Below are positions 8,966 through 17,655 of a stretch of 64,000 nt of DNA, one piece after another. The DNA is from Spartobacteria bacterium (lineage in GTDB: Bacteria > Verrucomicrobiota > Verrucomicrobiia > Chthoniobacterales > UBA10450), in contig PMSN01000025.1 of the NCBI GenBank assembly GCA_003167555.1, positions 310,001 through 374,000 on the forward strand. The letters run 5' to 3'. Made by a program: the position numbers and the translations under genes. Position 1 is the first letter of the stretch. The number at the start of each line of letters is the position of its first letter. The notes beneath the pieces were generated by a model. It saw nothing but the letters and a program-made list of their open reading frames with translations. It ran no database searches and was not told where the DNA came from.

Positions 8966-10300
8966 TCACGAAGAAGCCGTGAATGCCTGCCAGCATTCCA
9001 GGAAACCGGGCGCAAAATCGCTTGGCCGCGCCTCGACCCAACCGGAGACAATCTCGGTCGGGAAAAATTCGCCATGCTCGATCTCAGATTTCGGCATTTG
9101 GAATGGTCCATCGTGCGCCGCCCGGTAGAGCCAGATGAATTCCTGGCCGGTTTTCTCGGACGCGGTCAGTTTGGCGACCCGCGTTAAGTTCGCGGCGACT
9201 CCAAGTTCTTCGCGAAGTTCGCGACTCGCTGCCACATCGTATTCCTCGCCGGCATCGACATGTCCGGCGGCGCTCGAATCCCACAGACCCGGGTGCCGGT
9301 CTTTCCAGCGCGACCGCTTTTGCAGAAAAAGTTCTCCCAGGTGGTTGAAAACGAGCATGTGAACGGCCCGGTGCCGCAAGTTATTCCCATGCACTTCGCT
9401 GCGCGGCGCATCGCCGATGACATGGTCCTCCTCGTTCACCACGGGAAAGCGCTCCTCCGCAGTCGCGATCTCGGCCGCGGCCACATCGGAGCGGGCAAAA
9501 TTCGAAAGCGCGATCCACTGCGGGAGCGAAAGCTCTTCCGCGCGTGCCCGCGGATCGAAGCGCACCTCGCTCGACACCTTCTCCCAATCGAGCGCCTCTT
9601 CTTTCAACAGGTTTCGCAGTTGCTTGCGCCGTTGGGAAAATCCGCGCCGGACCATTCGAAAAAAAGTTTCCGCATCGTGATCGGGGAGTTCACCAGGCGT
9701 GCGTGGAGCGATCCGAACGAAGGCGGAATCGACGTCGGGGCGCGGAAGAAAAACGCTCGCCGGCACGGTGCGCAGATATTCGACGCGATAGTGCAATTGC
9801 ATGATGAGAGTGAGCGCGCCGTAATCGCTCGTTCCGGGAGAGGCCGAGATTCGTCGCGCCATCTCTTTCTGTAACATGAACAACCAGAGCGAGATCGGGC
9901 TTGGATATTTCGTGAACTTCAAGAGCAACTGGCTGGAAATATAGTAGGGAAGATTTCCGAGAACTTTTGCGCGTGGCTTTGCGAACAAGCGCCGCACGTC
10001 GTAATTGAGCGCGTCGGCGTGAATAATTTCGAAGCGCTCGCTCGCGAAGCGTTTGCGCAAAAAATCTGCGAGCCGCTGATCTTTTTCGATCGCGAGAACC
10101 CGCGCACCGGAATCGAGCGCGAACTCGGTGAGGGCGCCCAGGCCGGGTCCGATTTCCACCACGTAATCGTCTGGGGACAGCGCCGCTTTCTCGACGATCC
10201 AGCGGGCGAGGTTCGAGTCGTGCAGGAAATTTTGGCCCAGGGTCTTGACCGGAGAGACGCGAATCTCCCGCAGCGTGGCATCGATCTCGGAGAGCTTCAT
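8966..10300 (-). CDS. rsmA: 16S rRNA dimethyladenosine transferase RsmA fused to a Nudix hydrolase
   Basis: Residues 1 to about 275 are an RsmA/KsgA enzyme, which dimethylates two adjacent adenosines near the 3' end of 16S rRNA. The SAM-binding motif EIGPGLGAL and the catalytic LGNLPYYIS motif are present. The remaining 165 residues are a Nudix domain with a complete Nudix box, GHVDAGEE followed by SRELREELGV, preceded by HRAVHMLVFN as in the IPP-isomerase/YfcD-like branch. Ordinary RsmA ends near 270 aa, so this is a true two-domain fusion in one frame without an internal stop. The start at 10300 (MKLSEIDATLREI) matches known RsmA starts; the frame is open 23 codons further upstream. The Nudix substrate is unknown. 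Confidence 0.93.
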   Translation of the reverse strand: MKLSEIDATLREIRVSPVKTLGQNFLHDSNLARWIVEKAALSPDDYVVEIGPGLGALTEFALDSGARVLAIEKDQRLADFLRKRFASERFEIIHADALNYDVRRLFAKPRAKVLGNLPYYISSQLLLKFTKYPSPISLWLFMLQKEMARRISASPGTSDYGALTLIMQLHYRVEYLRTVPASVFLPRPDVDSAFVRIAPRTPGELPDHDAETFFRMVRRGFSQRRKQLRNLLKEEALDWEKVSSEVRFDPRARAEELSLPQWIALSNFARSDVAAAEIATAEERFPVVNEEDHVIGDAPRSEVHGNNLRHRAVHMLVFNHLGELFLQKRSRWKDRHPGLWDSSAAGHVDAGEEYDVAASRELREELGVAANLTRVAKLTASEKTGQEFIWLYRAAHDGPFQMPKSEIEHGEFFPTEIVSGWVEARPSDFAPGFLECWQAFTASS

Positions 10301-10423
10301 CGGAGAAGGCGTCGGCGACGAGAGGGCGAGGGGATTCTCTCTCTTTTGTTCACAAAAAGGTGTGAACAAAACGCACCGTGCCGGCGACTTTATTCACAAG
10401 TTATTCGACCGGGTCGCGCTGAG

Positions 10424-10505
10424 GTTGTAGCCACGGCGCTGTGGGCCGTTCTCTTCGGTATCGGCGCGCCTACACCCGGACGGCCCGCAGGGCCGTGGCT
10501 ACAAC
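10424..10505. repeat. Palindrome with 14-bp arms (GTTGTAGCCACGGC)
   Basis: The arms at 10424-10437 and 10492-10505 are perfect inverted copies. It fills most of the gap between the start of rsmA and the stop of the DUF697 gene. The GTAGCC...GGCTAC ends resemble the repeat at 48149-48228. Confidence 0.75.
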
Positions 10506-10523
10506 GCGAATCATGCGAAGGAT

Positions 10524-11717
10524 TCATGGCAACGCTTCGACTTCCTTTATGCGAGCGGGTTCTCGTCGGGACCGCTTCTTTCGGCTGGCGAGATAAGTTC
10601 GCCGCGCATCTTTCAGCGTCACGCCCTCCAGGAAATAGCCGATGCTGGCGCGACCGATGGCGTACGTCCCCGCGCCCGCGACAGCGCCGCAAACGATATT
10701 GCCCCAGCCGGGGAAAAACTTCAGAAGAGCGCGTGTTCCCTCACGAAGGATCATTCCGGCACCGACATTCACGCCCAAAGCGCCCACAAACTCGGTCGCA
10801 GCCCGCAGACTTCGTTCGCGTCCGCTGATGTACATGATCCCGGAGACCATCAAAAGCTGGAGTGCCGTCAAGATCGGCAGATCGGCGAGCGGAATGGGTT
10901 GGGCGCCGATGGCCGCGCAAATGGCCGTCGTAGACTTCACCAGCATTTGGGCGATCTCCCCCTGCACGGCGCGATCGCCAGCGATGCGTGCCATTTCCAC
11001 CCGCGCTTCATTCCGCATTCCGCGCGCGAGCAGGGACATCAACTGTTGCGCATCGCCCTCCGCCTTGTCGCTGGCGGCATTGGACGAAATCTCGACCACT
11101 TGCAGAAGATTTTCGCCCACGCCCGGTTGTTCCTGGAGCGCGCTTTGGAGCAGCGACCGCGTCGTGGTCTGCGGAGCCAGAGAGATTTTGCCATTGTGAA
11201 AATCTCGACGCACGGCTGTCACGCCGAGCAAGACGACGCCGACCACCTTTGGCATCGGGTGCGCGACCGAATGGGCCGCGATGAAGGTTGTGAGATTTTC
11301 GATTTCACCTGGGGCGTCTCGAACCCCAGCGCCGTCGTCGGCGAGATGAAGCAAGATGTCGGCGGGCTGCTTCTTCAACTCCTCCTGGATTGTCGGAATC
11401 GTTCGCGTGTCGGCGCCGCGCGCATCAAGGAACGAAACCGTTCCGCGGCCGCCCAATTCCATGGCGTGCCAGCGAAAGAGTTCCATCAATAGCTCACGCG
11501 AATCGGCCGGCGGCGCCCAGGCGAAAAGCGCCGCCACGATCTCCTGGAGCGGGAGCCGGTTCGAGCCGGTCAGAACGAAACGCGGCGCGCGCTGTTGCAG
11601 GAATAATTCCTTCAACGGAGTCAGCTCATGCAGGACCGGCCGCTGGATCGTCTCAGGAAGTTTGCCGAGAAAACCCTCGAGCCGCTCGATGATGTGAAGA
11701 AGAGAGGGCCGGTTCAT
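10524..11717 (-). CDS. DUF697 / YcjF-like membrane protein with degenerate GTPase domain
   Basis: The protein has 397 aa. Residues about 40-230 keep the strand-helix order of a Ras-like GTPase (FVLTGSNRLPLQEIVAALF at the P-loop position, VSFLDARGAD at the switch II position), but the P-loop lacks the GxxxxGKS/T signature. The C-terminal 140 residues match DUF697: a helical membrane-associated part with LPILTALQLLMVSGIMYISG, then the glycine-rich VGAGMILREGTRALLKFFPG. Homologues with an intact G domain occur near envelope stress genes. The loss of the Lys and Ser of the P-loop suggests nucleotide binding is lost. The start is divergent from tkt. Confidence 0.72.
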   Translation of the reverse strand: MNRPSLLHIIERLEGFLGKLPETIQRPVLHELTPLKELFLQQRAPRFVLTGSNRLPLQEIVAALFAWAPPADSRELLMELFRWHAMELGGRGTVSFLDARGADTRTIPTIQEELKKQPADILLHLADDGAGVRDAPGEIENLTTFIAAHSVAHPMPKVVGVVLLGVTAVRRDFHNGKISLAPQTTTRSLLQSALQEQPGVGENLLQVVEISSNAASDKAEGDAQQLMSLLARGMRNEARVEMARIAGDRAVQGEIAQMLVKSTTAICAAIGAQPIPLADLPILTALQLLMVSGIMYISGRERSLRAATEFVGALGVNVGAGMILREGTRALLKFFPGWGNIVCGAVAGAGTYAIGRASIGYFLEGVTLKDARRTYLASRKKRSRREPARIKEVEALP

Positions 11718-11803
11718 TCCACTTTGGATTTCGATTTTTGATTTTGGATTAAGCGACCGCTTTCCGCTTGGTTTCCACGGTCACGCCAATTATACCCGCT
11801 CTC

Positions 11804-13792
11804 ATGAGTTTAAATCTCGAAATTCTTTCGCGCGCGGCGAACGAAGCGCGCGGGCTGTGCATGGACGCGGTCCAGGCTTCCAAATCCGGTCACCTCGGTC
11901 TTCCGCTGGGCTGCGCGGAAATGGGCGCGGTGCTCTACGGTTACGCGCTCAAACACAACCCGGAACAGCCGCGCTGGATCGGGCGCGATTACTTCGTTCT
12001 CTCCGCCGGCCACGGCAGCATGTTCCTGTACGCGTGGCTGCATTTGAGTGGGTACGATTTGCCAATGGCGGAAATCAAACGCTTCCGGCAATTGCACAGC
12101 AAGACCCCCGGCCATCCTGAATTTTTCGAAACAGCCGGCGTGGAATGCACCACCGGCCCGCTGGGGCAGGGCATCGGCAACGCCGTTGGCATCGCGGTGG
12201 CGGCAAAGATGGCGGCGGCGCGTTTCAACACACCCGACCACATGATTTTCGATCAGCACGTTATCTGTCTCGCGGGCGACGGTTGTTTGCAGGAAGGCAT
12301 CTCCCATGAAGCGAGCTCGTTCGCGGGCCACTTCGGCCTCGATAATCTGATCCTGATTTACGACAACAATGCGGTCACGCTCGACGCGATGGCCAACGCG
12401 AGCCAAAGCGACGACGCCGCGAAACGTTTCGAGGCTTATGGCTTTGACGTGCAGAAAATCGACGGCCACAACATGACCGAATTTCTGGATGCGTTGAACA
12501 CCGCCAAGAAACGCGACAACGGAAAACCGCAGATGATTATGGCGAAGACGATCATCGGCAAAGGCATTCCGGAAGTCGCCGGGACGAACAAGGCGCACGG
12601 CGAGGCCGGCGTGAAGTATGTCGACGCCGGGCGCAAGGGCTTGGGATTGCCCGACGAGCATTACTTCGTCTCGCAGGAGGTGCGGGACTATTTCGCCGAG
12701 CACAAGAAGACGTTGCTCTCGGCTTACGGCGACTGGGAAAAATCTTACAAGGAATGGCGCTCGAAAAATTCCGAGTTGGCGCGCCAGCTCGATGACGCGA
12801 TCGGGAAAAAAATCCCGGCTGATTTGTCCGATAGAATTCCGGCGTTCCCGAACGACGCGAAGCTCGCGACGCGCAAAGCTGGCAGCGACGTTCTGCAACC
12901 ACTCGCGAAGGCAATGCCGTTTTTCATGAGCGGCAGCGCCGATCTCCACGGGTCGACGCTCAATTACATCGAGGGCGGCGGCGATTTCACCCGCACGAAC
13001 CACCCCGGACGAAACATTCACTTTGGCATTCGCGAGCACGGGATGTGCGCGATCATGAACGGGATCGGGTATCACGGAATCTTCCGCGCCTCGGGCGCAA
13101 CGTTCCTCGTCTTCGCTGATTATTGCCGTCCCTCCATCCGGCTCGCCGCACTTTCCAGACTGCCGAACATTTACATCTTCACGCACGATTCCATCGGCGT
13201 CGGCGAGGATGGACCGACGCATGAACCAGTCGAGACGGTGAGCGGTTTGCGATTGATCCCGCAGCTCGATGTCATCCGGCCGGCTGATCCCGAGGAAACC
13301 GCGGGTGCGTTCATCGCTGCGACGCAACGGATCGACGGGCCAACGCTTCTCGCGCTCACCCGCCAGGCTGTGCCGATGTTGAACGAAATCGACGCGAAAA
13401 CGCGGCGCGAAGGCGTCGCGCGCGGCGGTTACATCGCGAAACGCGAGAGCGGAAAACTGGAACTTATCCTGATGTCGTGCGGCAGCGAATTGCAGCACGC
13501 CATGAAAGCCGCGAGCGAGCTCGGCGCCGGCACGCGTGTCGTGTCAGTGCCGTGCTTCGAGCGTTTCGAGCGTGAGTCCGCGGAATATCGCGAAGAGGTT
13601 TTGCCGAAATCGTGCCGGCGTCGCGTGGCCATCGAAGCCGGGGTCTCGCAGCTTTGGTATCAGTATGTCGGCCTCGAAGGGAAGGTCGTTGCCCTGCACC
13701 GTTTCGGCATGAGCGGGCCGGGCGACCAGGTCATGAAAGAATTCGGAATGGACGCCGCCCATGTCGTCGAAGCAGCGAAGTCGCTGAGCTAA
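11804..13792 (+). CDS. tkt: Transketolase
   Basis: This is a thiamine-diphosphate enzyme of the non-oxidative pentose phosphate pathway, 662 aa. The [18 protein letters not shown] segment, the TPP-binding [13 protein letters not shown] and the [15 protein letters not shown] loop of the pyrimidine domain are all present. The domain order is the usual PP, Pyr, C-terminal. The start ATG at 11804 gives [17 protein letters not shown], a normal family N-terminus. It converges on dnaB with a palindromic repeat in the gap. Confidence 0.96.
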   Translation: MSLNLEILSRAANEARGLCMDAVQASKSGHLGLPLGCAEMGAVLYGYALKHNPEQPRWIGRDYFVLSAGHGSMFLYAWLHLSGYDLPMAEIKRFRQLHSKTPGHPEFFETAGVECTTGPLGQGIGNAVGIAVAAKMAAARFNTPDHMIFDQHVICLAGDGCLQEGISHEASSFAGHFGLDNLILIYDNNAVTLDAMANASQSDDAAKRFEAYGFDVQKIDGHNMTEFLDALNTAKKRDNGKPQMIMAKTIIGKGIPEVAGTNKAHGEAGVKYVDAGRKGLGLPDEHYFVSQEVRDYFAEHKKTLLSAYGDWEKSYKEWRSKNSELARQLDDAIGKKIPADLSDRIPAFPNDAKLATRKAGSDVLQPLAKAMPFFMSGSADLHGSTLNYIEGGGDFTRTNHPGRNIHFGIREHGMCAIMNGIGYHGIFRASGATFLVFADYCRPSIRLAALSRLPNIYIFTHDSIGVGEDGPTHEPVETVSGLRLIPQLDVIRPADPEETAGAFIAATQRIDGPTLLALTRQAVPMLNEIDAKTRREGVARGGYIAKRESGKLELILMSCGSELQHAMKAASELGAGTRVVSVPCFERFERESAEYREEVLPKSCRRRVAIEAGVSQLWYQYVGLEGKVVALHRFGMSGPGDQVMKEFGMDAAHVVEAAKSLS

Positions 13793-13797
13793 GCAGC

Positions 13798-13891
13798 TGT
13801 CATCCCGAGCAAGGTCGAGGGATCCCGTTGCGCTACCTTTAAGGTTTCGCGGCGGGGTTCCTCGACTCCGCTGGGCTGCGCTCGGAATGAC
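13798..13891. repeat. Palindromic repeat, GAGTCGAGG subfamily
   Basis: Arms TGTCATCCCGAGC...TCGAGGGATCCC and the partial complement ending CTCGGAATGAC. It sits between the convergent ends of tkt and dnaB. Confidence 0.85.
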
Positions 13892-13899
13892 GGCAGTGG

Positions 13900-15384
13900 T
13901 TAATTCGGCTCGCTCACGTTCCGCGCGCGGTCTTCGAAGCGCGTGAATTCCTTCAGGAACGTCAGCGCGATCTCGCCCACCGGCCCGTTGCGTTGTTTCG
14001 CAATGATCAACTCGGCTTCGCCTGCTTTCTCCGCGCGGGCATCCTCGTCCTCTTCGTAGATCTCCGGCCTAACGAGTAGTCCCACCAAGTCCGCATCCTG
14101 TTCGATCGAGCCCGACTCGCGCAAATCGCTCAGGCGCGGCTTGCCGCCGGTGCGCGCTTCCGGTTGCCGATTCAACTGCGCGAGCACGATAACCGGAATC
14201 TTCAGTTCCTTCGCGATGCCCTTCAGGCCGGCGGAGATTTCGGAAATTTCGAGCTGCCGATTGTCCTGCGCGCGGCGCGTGGTCGAACGCAACAGCTGCA
14301 GGTAATCGACCACGAGAAGCTTGATGTCCTTCTGCGCTTTCAGCCGCCGGGCCTTGGCGCGCAATTCGAGGATGCTCAGACCCGCCGTGTCATCGATGAA
14401 GATTTGTGCTTCGGCCAGCTTCGAGGCCGCGGCCGTGAGACTTGGGAAATCGCGTTCGGCCAAAAACCCGTCGCGCACTTTCTGTAGATTCACTCGGGCG
14501 CGAGAACAAAGAAGCCGCTGGACCAACTGCTGGCTGCTCATTTCCAAACTGAAAACAGCGACCGGCAGTTTCTCATTGATGGCCACGTGCTCGGCGATGT
14601 TCATGGCCAGCGCCGTCTTTCCCATACTGGGCCGCGCCGCAATCACGATCATTTCCGATTCGTGCAAACCATTGGTCATGCGATCCAGCTCGGCGAAACC
14701 CGTGGAAATTCCCGTGATGCCGCCACGCCGCTCGTAGAGTTTCTCGATCGCTTCGATCGCCTCCATCACCTGGTCCTTCATCGTGAGGACCTGCCCTTTG
14801 AAACGATCCTCGCCGACCGAAAAAATTTTCTGCTCCACTTCATCGAGGAGATTGTGCACTTCGTCCTGCTCCTCGAACGAACGCCGCACGCTTTCGGTGC
14901 AGGCGGCGATGATCTGGCGCAGAATGTATTTGTCGCGGACGATCTCCAGGTAATAGGTCACGTTCGCTGCCGTCGGCACGAAAGTGAACAAGCTCGTGAC
15001 CGCCGCCGCGCCCCCGACTGTTTCGAGCAAATTCCGGTCACGCAAAACCTGCGTGAAGGTGATCAGATCGATACCCTGGCCGGCGTTCCACAGCTCGACC
15101 AGAACCACGTAGATGGTTTGATGCGCCGGGACGTAGAAATATTCCTCATTAATTTTCTCGACGCATTCCGCGATGATTTCGCGCGGCGAGATGAGCATGG
15201 AACCGAGCACGCCCTGCTCGGCTTCGACGCTGTGGGGGAGCGTTCGGTGAATATCCTGCGAGGAAGATGTGAATGACCCGCCCCCGTTGGGCCCGCCATT
15301 TTTTTCCGGCCAGCCTCGGCCGGGCGCATTGCCCGATTCTCTACGAGGCTTCTCACCAGTCCGAGAGGACGGTTGAGTAGCCAT
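13900..15384 (-). CDS. dnaB: Replicative DNA helicase DnaB
   Basis: DnaB is the hexameric 5'-3' helicase of the replication fork. The 494-aa protein has a low-complexity N-terminal tail of about 50 residues, the DnaB N-terminal domain (LPHSVEAEQGVLGSMLIS), a linker, and a RecA-like domain with Walker A ARPSMGKTALAMN and the LVVDYLQLL Walker B region. The DnaB arginine-finger region RESGSIEQDAD is present. Its ATG follows the TAA stop of rplI with no intervening base, so the two are co-translated, as in the widespread rpsF-ssb-rpsR-rplI-dnaB arrangement. No rpsF, ssb or rpsR is seen upstream here. Confidence 0.97.
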   Translation of the reverse strand: MATQPSSRTGEKPRRESGNAPGRGWPEKNGGPNGGGSFTSSSQDIHRTLPHSVEAEQGVLGSMLISPREIIAECVEKINEEYFYVPAHQTIYVVLVELWNAGQGIDLITFTQVLRDRNLLETVGGAAAVTSLFTFVPTAANVTYYLEIVRDKYILRQIIAACTESVRRSFEEQDEVHNLLDEVEQKIFSVGEDRFKGQVLTMKDQVMEAIEAIEKLYERRGGITGISTGFAELDRMTNGLHESEMIVIAARPSMGKTALAMNIAEHVAINEKLPVAVFSLEMSSQQLVQRLLCSRARVNLQKVRDGFLAERDFPSLTAAASKLAEAQIFIDDTAGLSILELRAKARRLKAQKDIKLLVVDYLQLLRSTTRRAQDNRQLEISEISAGLKGIAKELKIPVIVLAQLNRQPEARTGGKPRLSDLRESGSIEQDADLVGLLVRPEIYEEDEDARAEKAGEAELIIAKQRNGPVGEIALTFLKEFTRFEDRARNVSEPN

Positions 15385-15921
15385 TTATTTTGTTTCGGTG
15401 CGTTTTCTAATCGGTCGCGCTTTTTCCGTGACCTCACCCGCCACTTCGGACGCCGGCGCTTCTTCTTTCGCTGGTTTTACCTGGAAAATAAATTTCGCGG
15501 TGACGTCGTGGTGCAACTTGATCGCCACTTCGTGGTCGCCGGTGGCCTTGATCGGATGATCGAGCACAATGCGATGGCGGTCGATCTCGTTGCCCAGTTC
15601 GTTTTTCAATCGCTTCACGAGATCCTGCGCGGTGATCGATCCGAACGCTTTTCCGGTCTCGCCGGTCTCGAGCGTGAAGACGATCTTCAGCTTGCTGATC
15701 CGGCGCGAAAGTTCTTCCGCCTCGTTCAATTCCGCAGCTTCGCGCGCGGCGCGTTTCGCCTTCAAATTGTCGAGCTGGCGCAAGCTGCGTTTCGTCACTT
15801 CGTAGGCTTTGCCCTGCGGCAAAAGAAAATTGCGCGCATAACCGCGGCGCACCTTGACGACATCCGCCTCGGCGCCGAGGCCGGGGATGTTTTCGGTCAG
15901 AATAATTTCGGTGGAAGGCAT
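15385..15921 (-). CDS. rplI: 50S ribosomal protein bL9
   Basis: bL9 binds 23S rRNA and helps frame maintenance. The start at 15921 gives MPSTEIILTENIPGLGAEAD and the conserved VKVRRGYARNFLLPQGKA loop, both diagnostic. At 178 aa it is about 30 residues longer than E. coli bL9, because of an Ala/Glu/Lys-rich C-terminal tail (EEAPASEVAGEVTEKA). The frame is open upstream as far as the transposon, but that stretch is not coding. The transposon end lies 101 bp upstream of the start codon, so the native promoter region has been cut or displaced. Confidence 0.96.
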   Translation of the reverse strand: MPSTEIILTENIPGLGAEADVVKVRRGYARNFLLPQGKAYEVTKRSLRQLDNLKAKRAAREAAELNEAEELSRRISKLKIVFTLETGETGKAFGSITAQDLVKRLKNELGNEIDRHRIVLDHPIKATGDHEVAIKLHHDVTAKFIFQVKPAKEEAPASEVAGEVTEKARPIRKRTETK

Positions 15922-16014
15922 GACAATTCTTGGCTGATAAAGTTCCGCGCGAAAAAAATCGGCGAGCGCGGGGAGGGGGATTATAGGACTGCCGGAATCG
16001 GTGTCAACGGTTAG

Positions 16015-16022
16015 AAAAAAAT
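16015..16022. repeat. Left 8-bp target-site duplication
   Basis: AAAAAAAT directly abuts the left transposon end and is repeated exactly at 19637-19644. An 8-9 bp duplication is the norm for the IS1 family. The A-tract makes chance similarity more likely than usual, but the terminal T also matches. Confidence 0.85.
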
Positions 16023-16044
16023 GGTAGTGTCCTAATTTGAAATC
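16023..16044. repeat. Left terminal inverted repeat
   Basis: The sequence begins GGTAGTGTCCTAATTTGAAA and matches the complement of 19615-19636 at all 22 positions. The GGTRRTG start resembles IS1 ends. The last codons and stop of the 282-aa cargo gene lie inside it. Confidence 0.93.
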
Positions 16045-16880
16045 TGAGGCGGCTGAGGGCGCATTTCCAGCCGAACGAAAATACGCGTAGCGTCTTGATC
16101 CATATGGGCTGCAATCGCTCCCGTCCGGCTTTGAATTTCCGGCAGAATGCTCAGAACTTTTTTGACATTCCTTTTCCCCAAGCCGTGAACGTTGAGGTAA
16201 TTCACGCCATTCTGAATGTTGCGCTTCATCTTCGTACAAATGTCCGTCGTGATCTTGGCGGCAGATGCGGCAGAAAAAACAAACTCAGTCCATGGAAGAT
16301 CAGTGACGATGTTGTTGTAAAGCGCCTGAAATTTTGCCTTCGCTGTTTCGAGATCGCCAGGGTAAACGCTACATAACGCCTCATGAAGCGGCCAAAACCA
16401 CTCCTCTAAATATCCCGCTGAGCACAAATTAGCGAAATGGCCCCCCCTGGGACCGTAGACATGCACAATCTGTGTTTTTAGGCCCTCGACTGAGCCTCCA
16501 GAATTAAATCTGGCGCGAAGAAAAAGGCAGGCATTTAAAAGAGGTATGTCCTTGGGAAGGAGAATCGGACGAAACTTTCGGGCGGTTTCCTCGATTCCGG
16601 GAAGAGCTTCTAGCGCGGCGTTGACGGTCGGTGCGCTGTTCTCATCCAATATCACCCCGGCTTCATCCAGGGCTTCCGTTCGGAGAATTTGTCTTAGACC
16701 GTGTTGCTGCCTTGGCGTCAAACTGTGCGGATCAATTACGAAAGTCGATCCCTCGACCTTAGTCGTGACCGACTTGTCAATATTGATATTGATTAATGAA
16801 GAGAATTTTATCCCAGTGATTGACGAAAGCTTTGGAAGGTTAATTCCAATTGCTTTCAGCCTCTCCGAAATGCTTCTCAA
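16032..16880 (-). CDS. Transposon cargo protein, 282 aa, unknown
   Basis: I do not recognise this protein. It starts with a possible helix-turn-helix-like segment (residues 1-35, ISERLKAIGINLPKLSSITG), followed by a linker with SLTPRQQHGLRQIL. The rest is mainly helical with aromatic patches (AGYLEEWFWPLHEALCSVYP) and a C-terminal helix with NVHGLGKRNVKKVLSILPEI, which resembles a helix-hairpin-helix (GLGKRNVKKVL). No signal or membrane segment is seen. It lies 21 bp downstream of the 82-aa gene, same strand, and both are probably one transcript. Its stop codon (complement of 16032-16034) is within the left inverted repeat. A two-gene toxin-antitoxin or accessory function is possible but not shown. 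Confidence 0.72.
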   Translation of the reverse strand: MRSISERLKAIGINLPKLSSITGIKFSSLININIDKSVTTKVEGSTFVIDPHSLTPRQQHGLRQILRTEALDEAGVILDENSAPTVNAALEALPGIEETARKFRPILLPKDIPLLNACLFLRARFNSGGSVEGLKTQIVHVYGPRGGHFANLCSAGYLEEWFWPLHEALCSVYPGDLETAKAKFQALYNNIVTDLPWTEFVFSAASAAKITTDICTKMKRNIQNGVNYLNVHGLGKRNVKKVLSILPEIQSRTGAIAAHMDQDATRIFVRLEMRPQPPQISN

Positions 16881-16901
16881 GAGCAGGGGGGGCTAACTAG
16901 A

Positions 16902-17150
16902 TCAATTGCGCGTGCTGGTTTCAATTGCCTGCGCGGCCTCAATTAGAGACACTATGTCTGATTTGACAAAGATCGCCGAACCTTTTCGAATACCTGCAAA
17001 TTCGCTCAGTGGAATATCCTCTCCCCGAGGCGTTAGAACTCGCTGTTTTGGCTGACATCTTTCGACAATGAATCCGTCTCGGATCGTTTTTCCGAAAGCC
17101 TCCAGTACAAAATCTCGTGCGCTGCTATCAAATGTGATTCGGACACTCAT
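16902..17150 (-). CDS. Small cargo protein, 82 aa, upstream partner of the 282-aa gene
   Basis: This is a short soluble protein with a beta-rich centre (IVERCQPKQRVLTPRGEDI) and a C-terminal helix (KSDIVSLIEAAQAIETST). A GGAG-type ribosome binding site precedes the ATG on the minus strand (AGGAGTAAG just upstream of 17150). It is encoded directly upstream of the 282-aa gene in the same direction. The size and order recall antitoxin-toxin pairs, but no known antitoxin motif is visible. Confidence 0.68.
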   Translation of the reverse strand: MSVRITFDSSARDFVLEAFGKTIRDGFIVERCQPKQRVLTPRGEDIPLSEFAGIRKGSAIFVKSDIVSLIEAAQAIETSTRN

Positions 17151-17355
17151 CTTACTCCTCCAAAATTAAATCGTCGCATACTAAACAAATAGACGCCAGC
17201 AACAATGAAATTTGTCAATTTATTTCTTAGTAGCAGTAATTGCGCCGTCCTACTGCGCGATGTAAAAGATACATGCGTAGCAGTTTACATAGGAACACTC
17301 ACCACCCCTGCGACTGATTATCAAATTAGCGATTTCTTCGCCGCCGTCAAGTGCC

Positions 17356-17655
17356 TCAATTCTCATTCCGTCGTGCCGTCGCCGCAATCGCCACTTTGAC
17401 GGCGCTCTGCGGGGAATCCACAGGCGGAATTTCCAAAACCGCGATGGTCTTGATTTCTTTCCCTTCCTCATACTTCCACGCGTAAGCACGCTTGGCTTTA
17501 TCGTGGCCCACTAAATCGAAAACCTCGACCGTTCCCTGCCACGCGATGAGTTTGTTGAAAACTTCTTTTACCGGGACGGATTCGACATATCGCGAATCGC
17601 ATCCGTGCATCGCTTTAATCGCCCGTTGTAGGCTCTTGATCTTCTCAGGCTGCAT
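17356..17655 (-). CDS. Hypothetical protein translationally coupled to the transposase, 99 aa
   Basis: The start codon overlaps the end of the transposase frame (AATGCAGCCTGA: ATG here, TGA there), so translation is probably coupled. The protein is a small alpha/beta domain with VEVFDLVGHDKAKRAYAWKY in the middle and no recognised motif. The tight link to the transposase suggests it belongs to the element rather than to unrelated cargo. Its C-terminus is Arg/Asn rich. Confidence 0.68.
   Translation of the reverse strand: MQPEKIKSLQRAIKAMHGCDSRYVESVPVKEVFNKLIAWQGTVEVFDLVGHDKAKRAYAWKYEEGKEIKTIAVLEIPPVDSPQSAVKVAIAATARRNEN

Noticed and set aside
11810-13498. 562-codon minus-strand frame opposite transketolase
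   Set aside because: Antisense shadow; no domain recognised, while the plus strand is a complete transketolase.
16035-16239. N-terminal extension of bL9 through the transposon end
   Set aside because: The frame is open by chance from the cargo into rplI, but it crosses the target duplication and the family start MPSTEIILTEN is at 15921.
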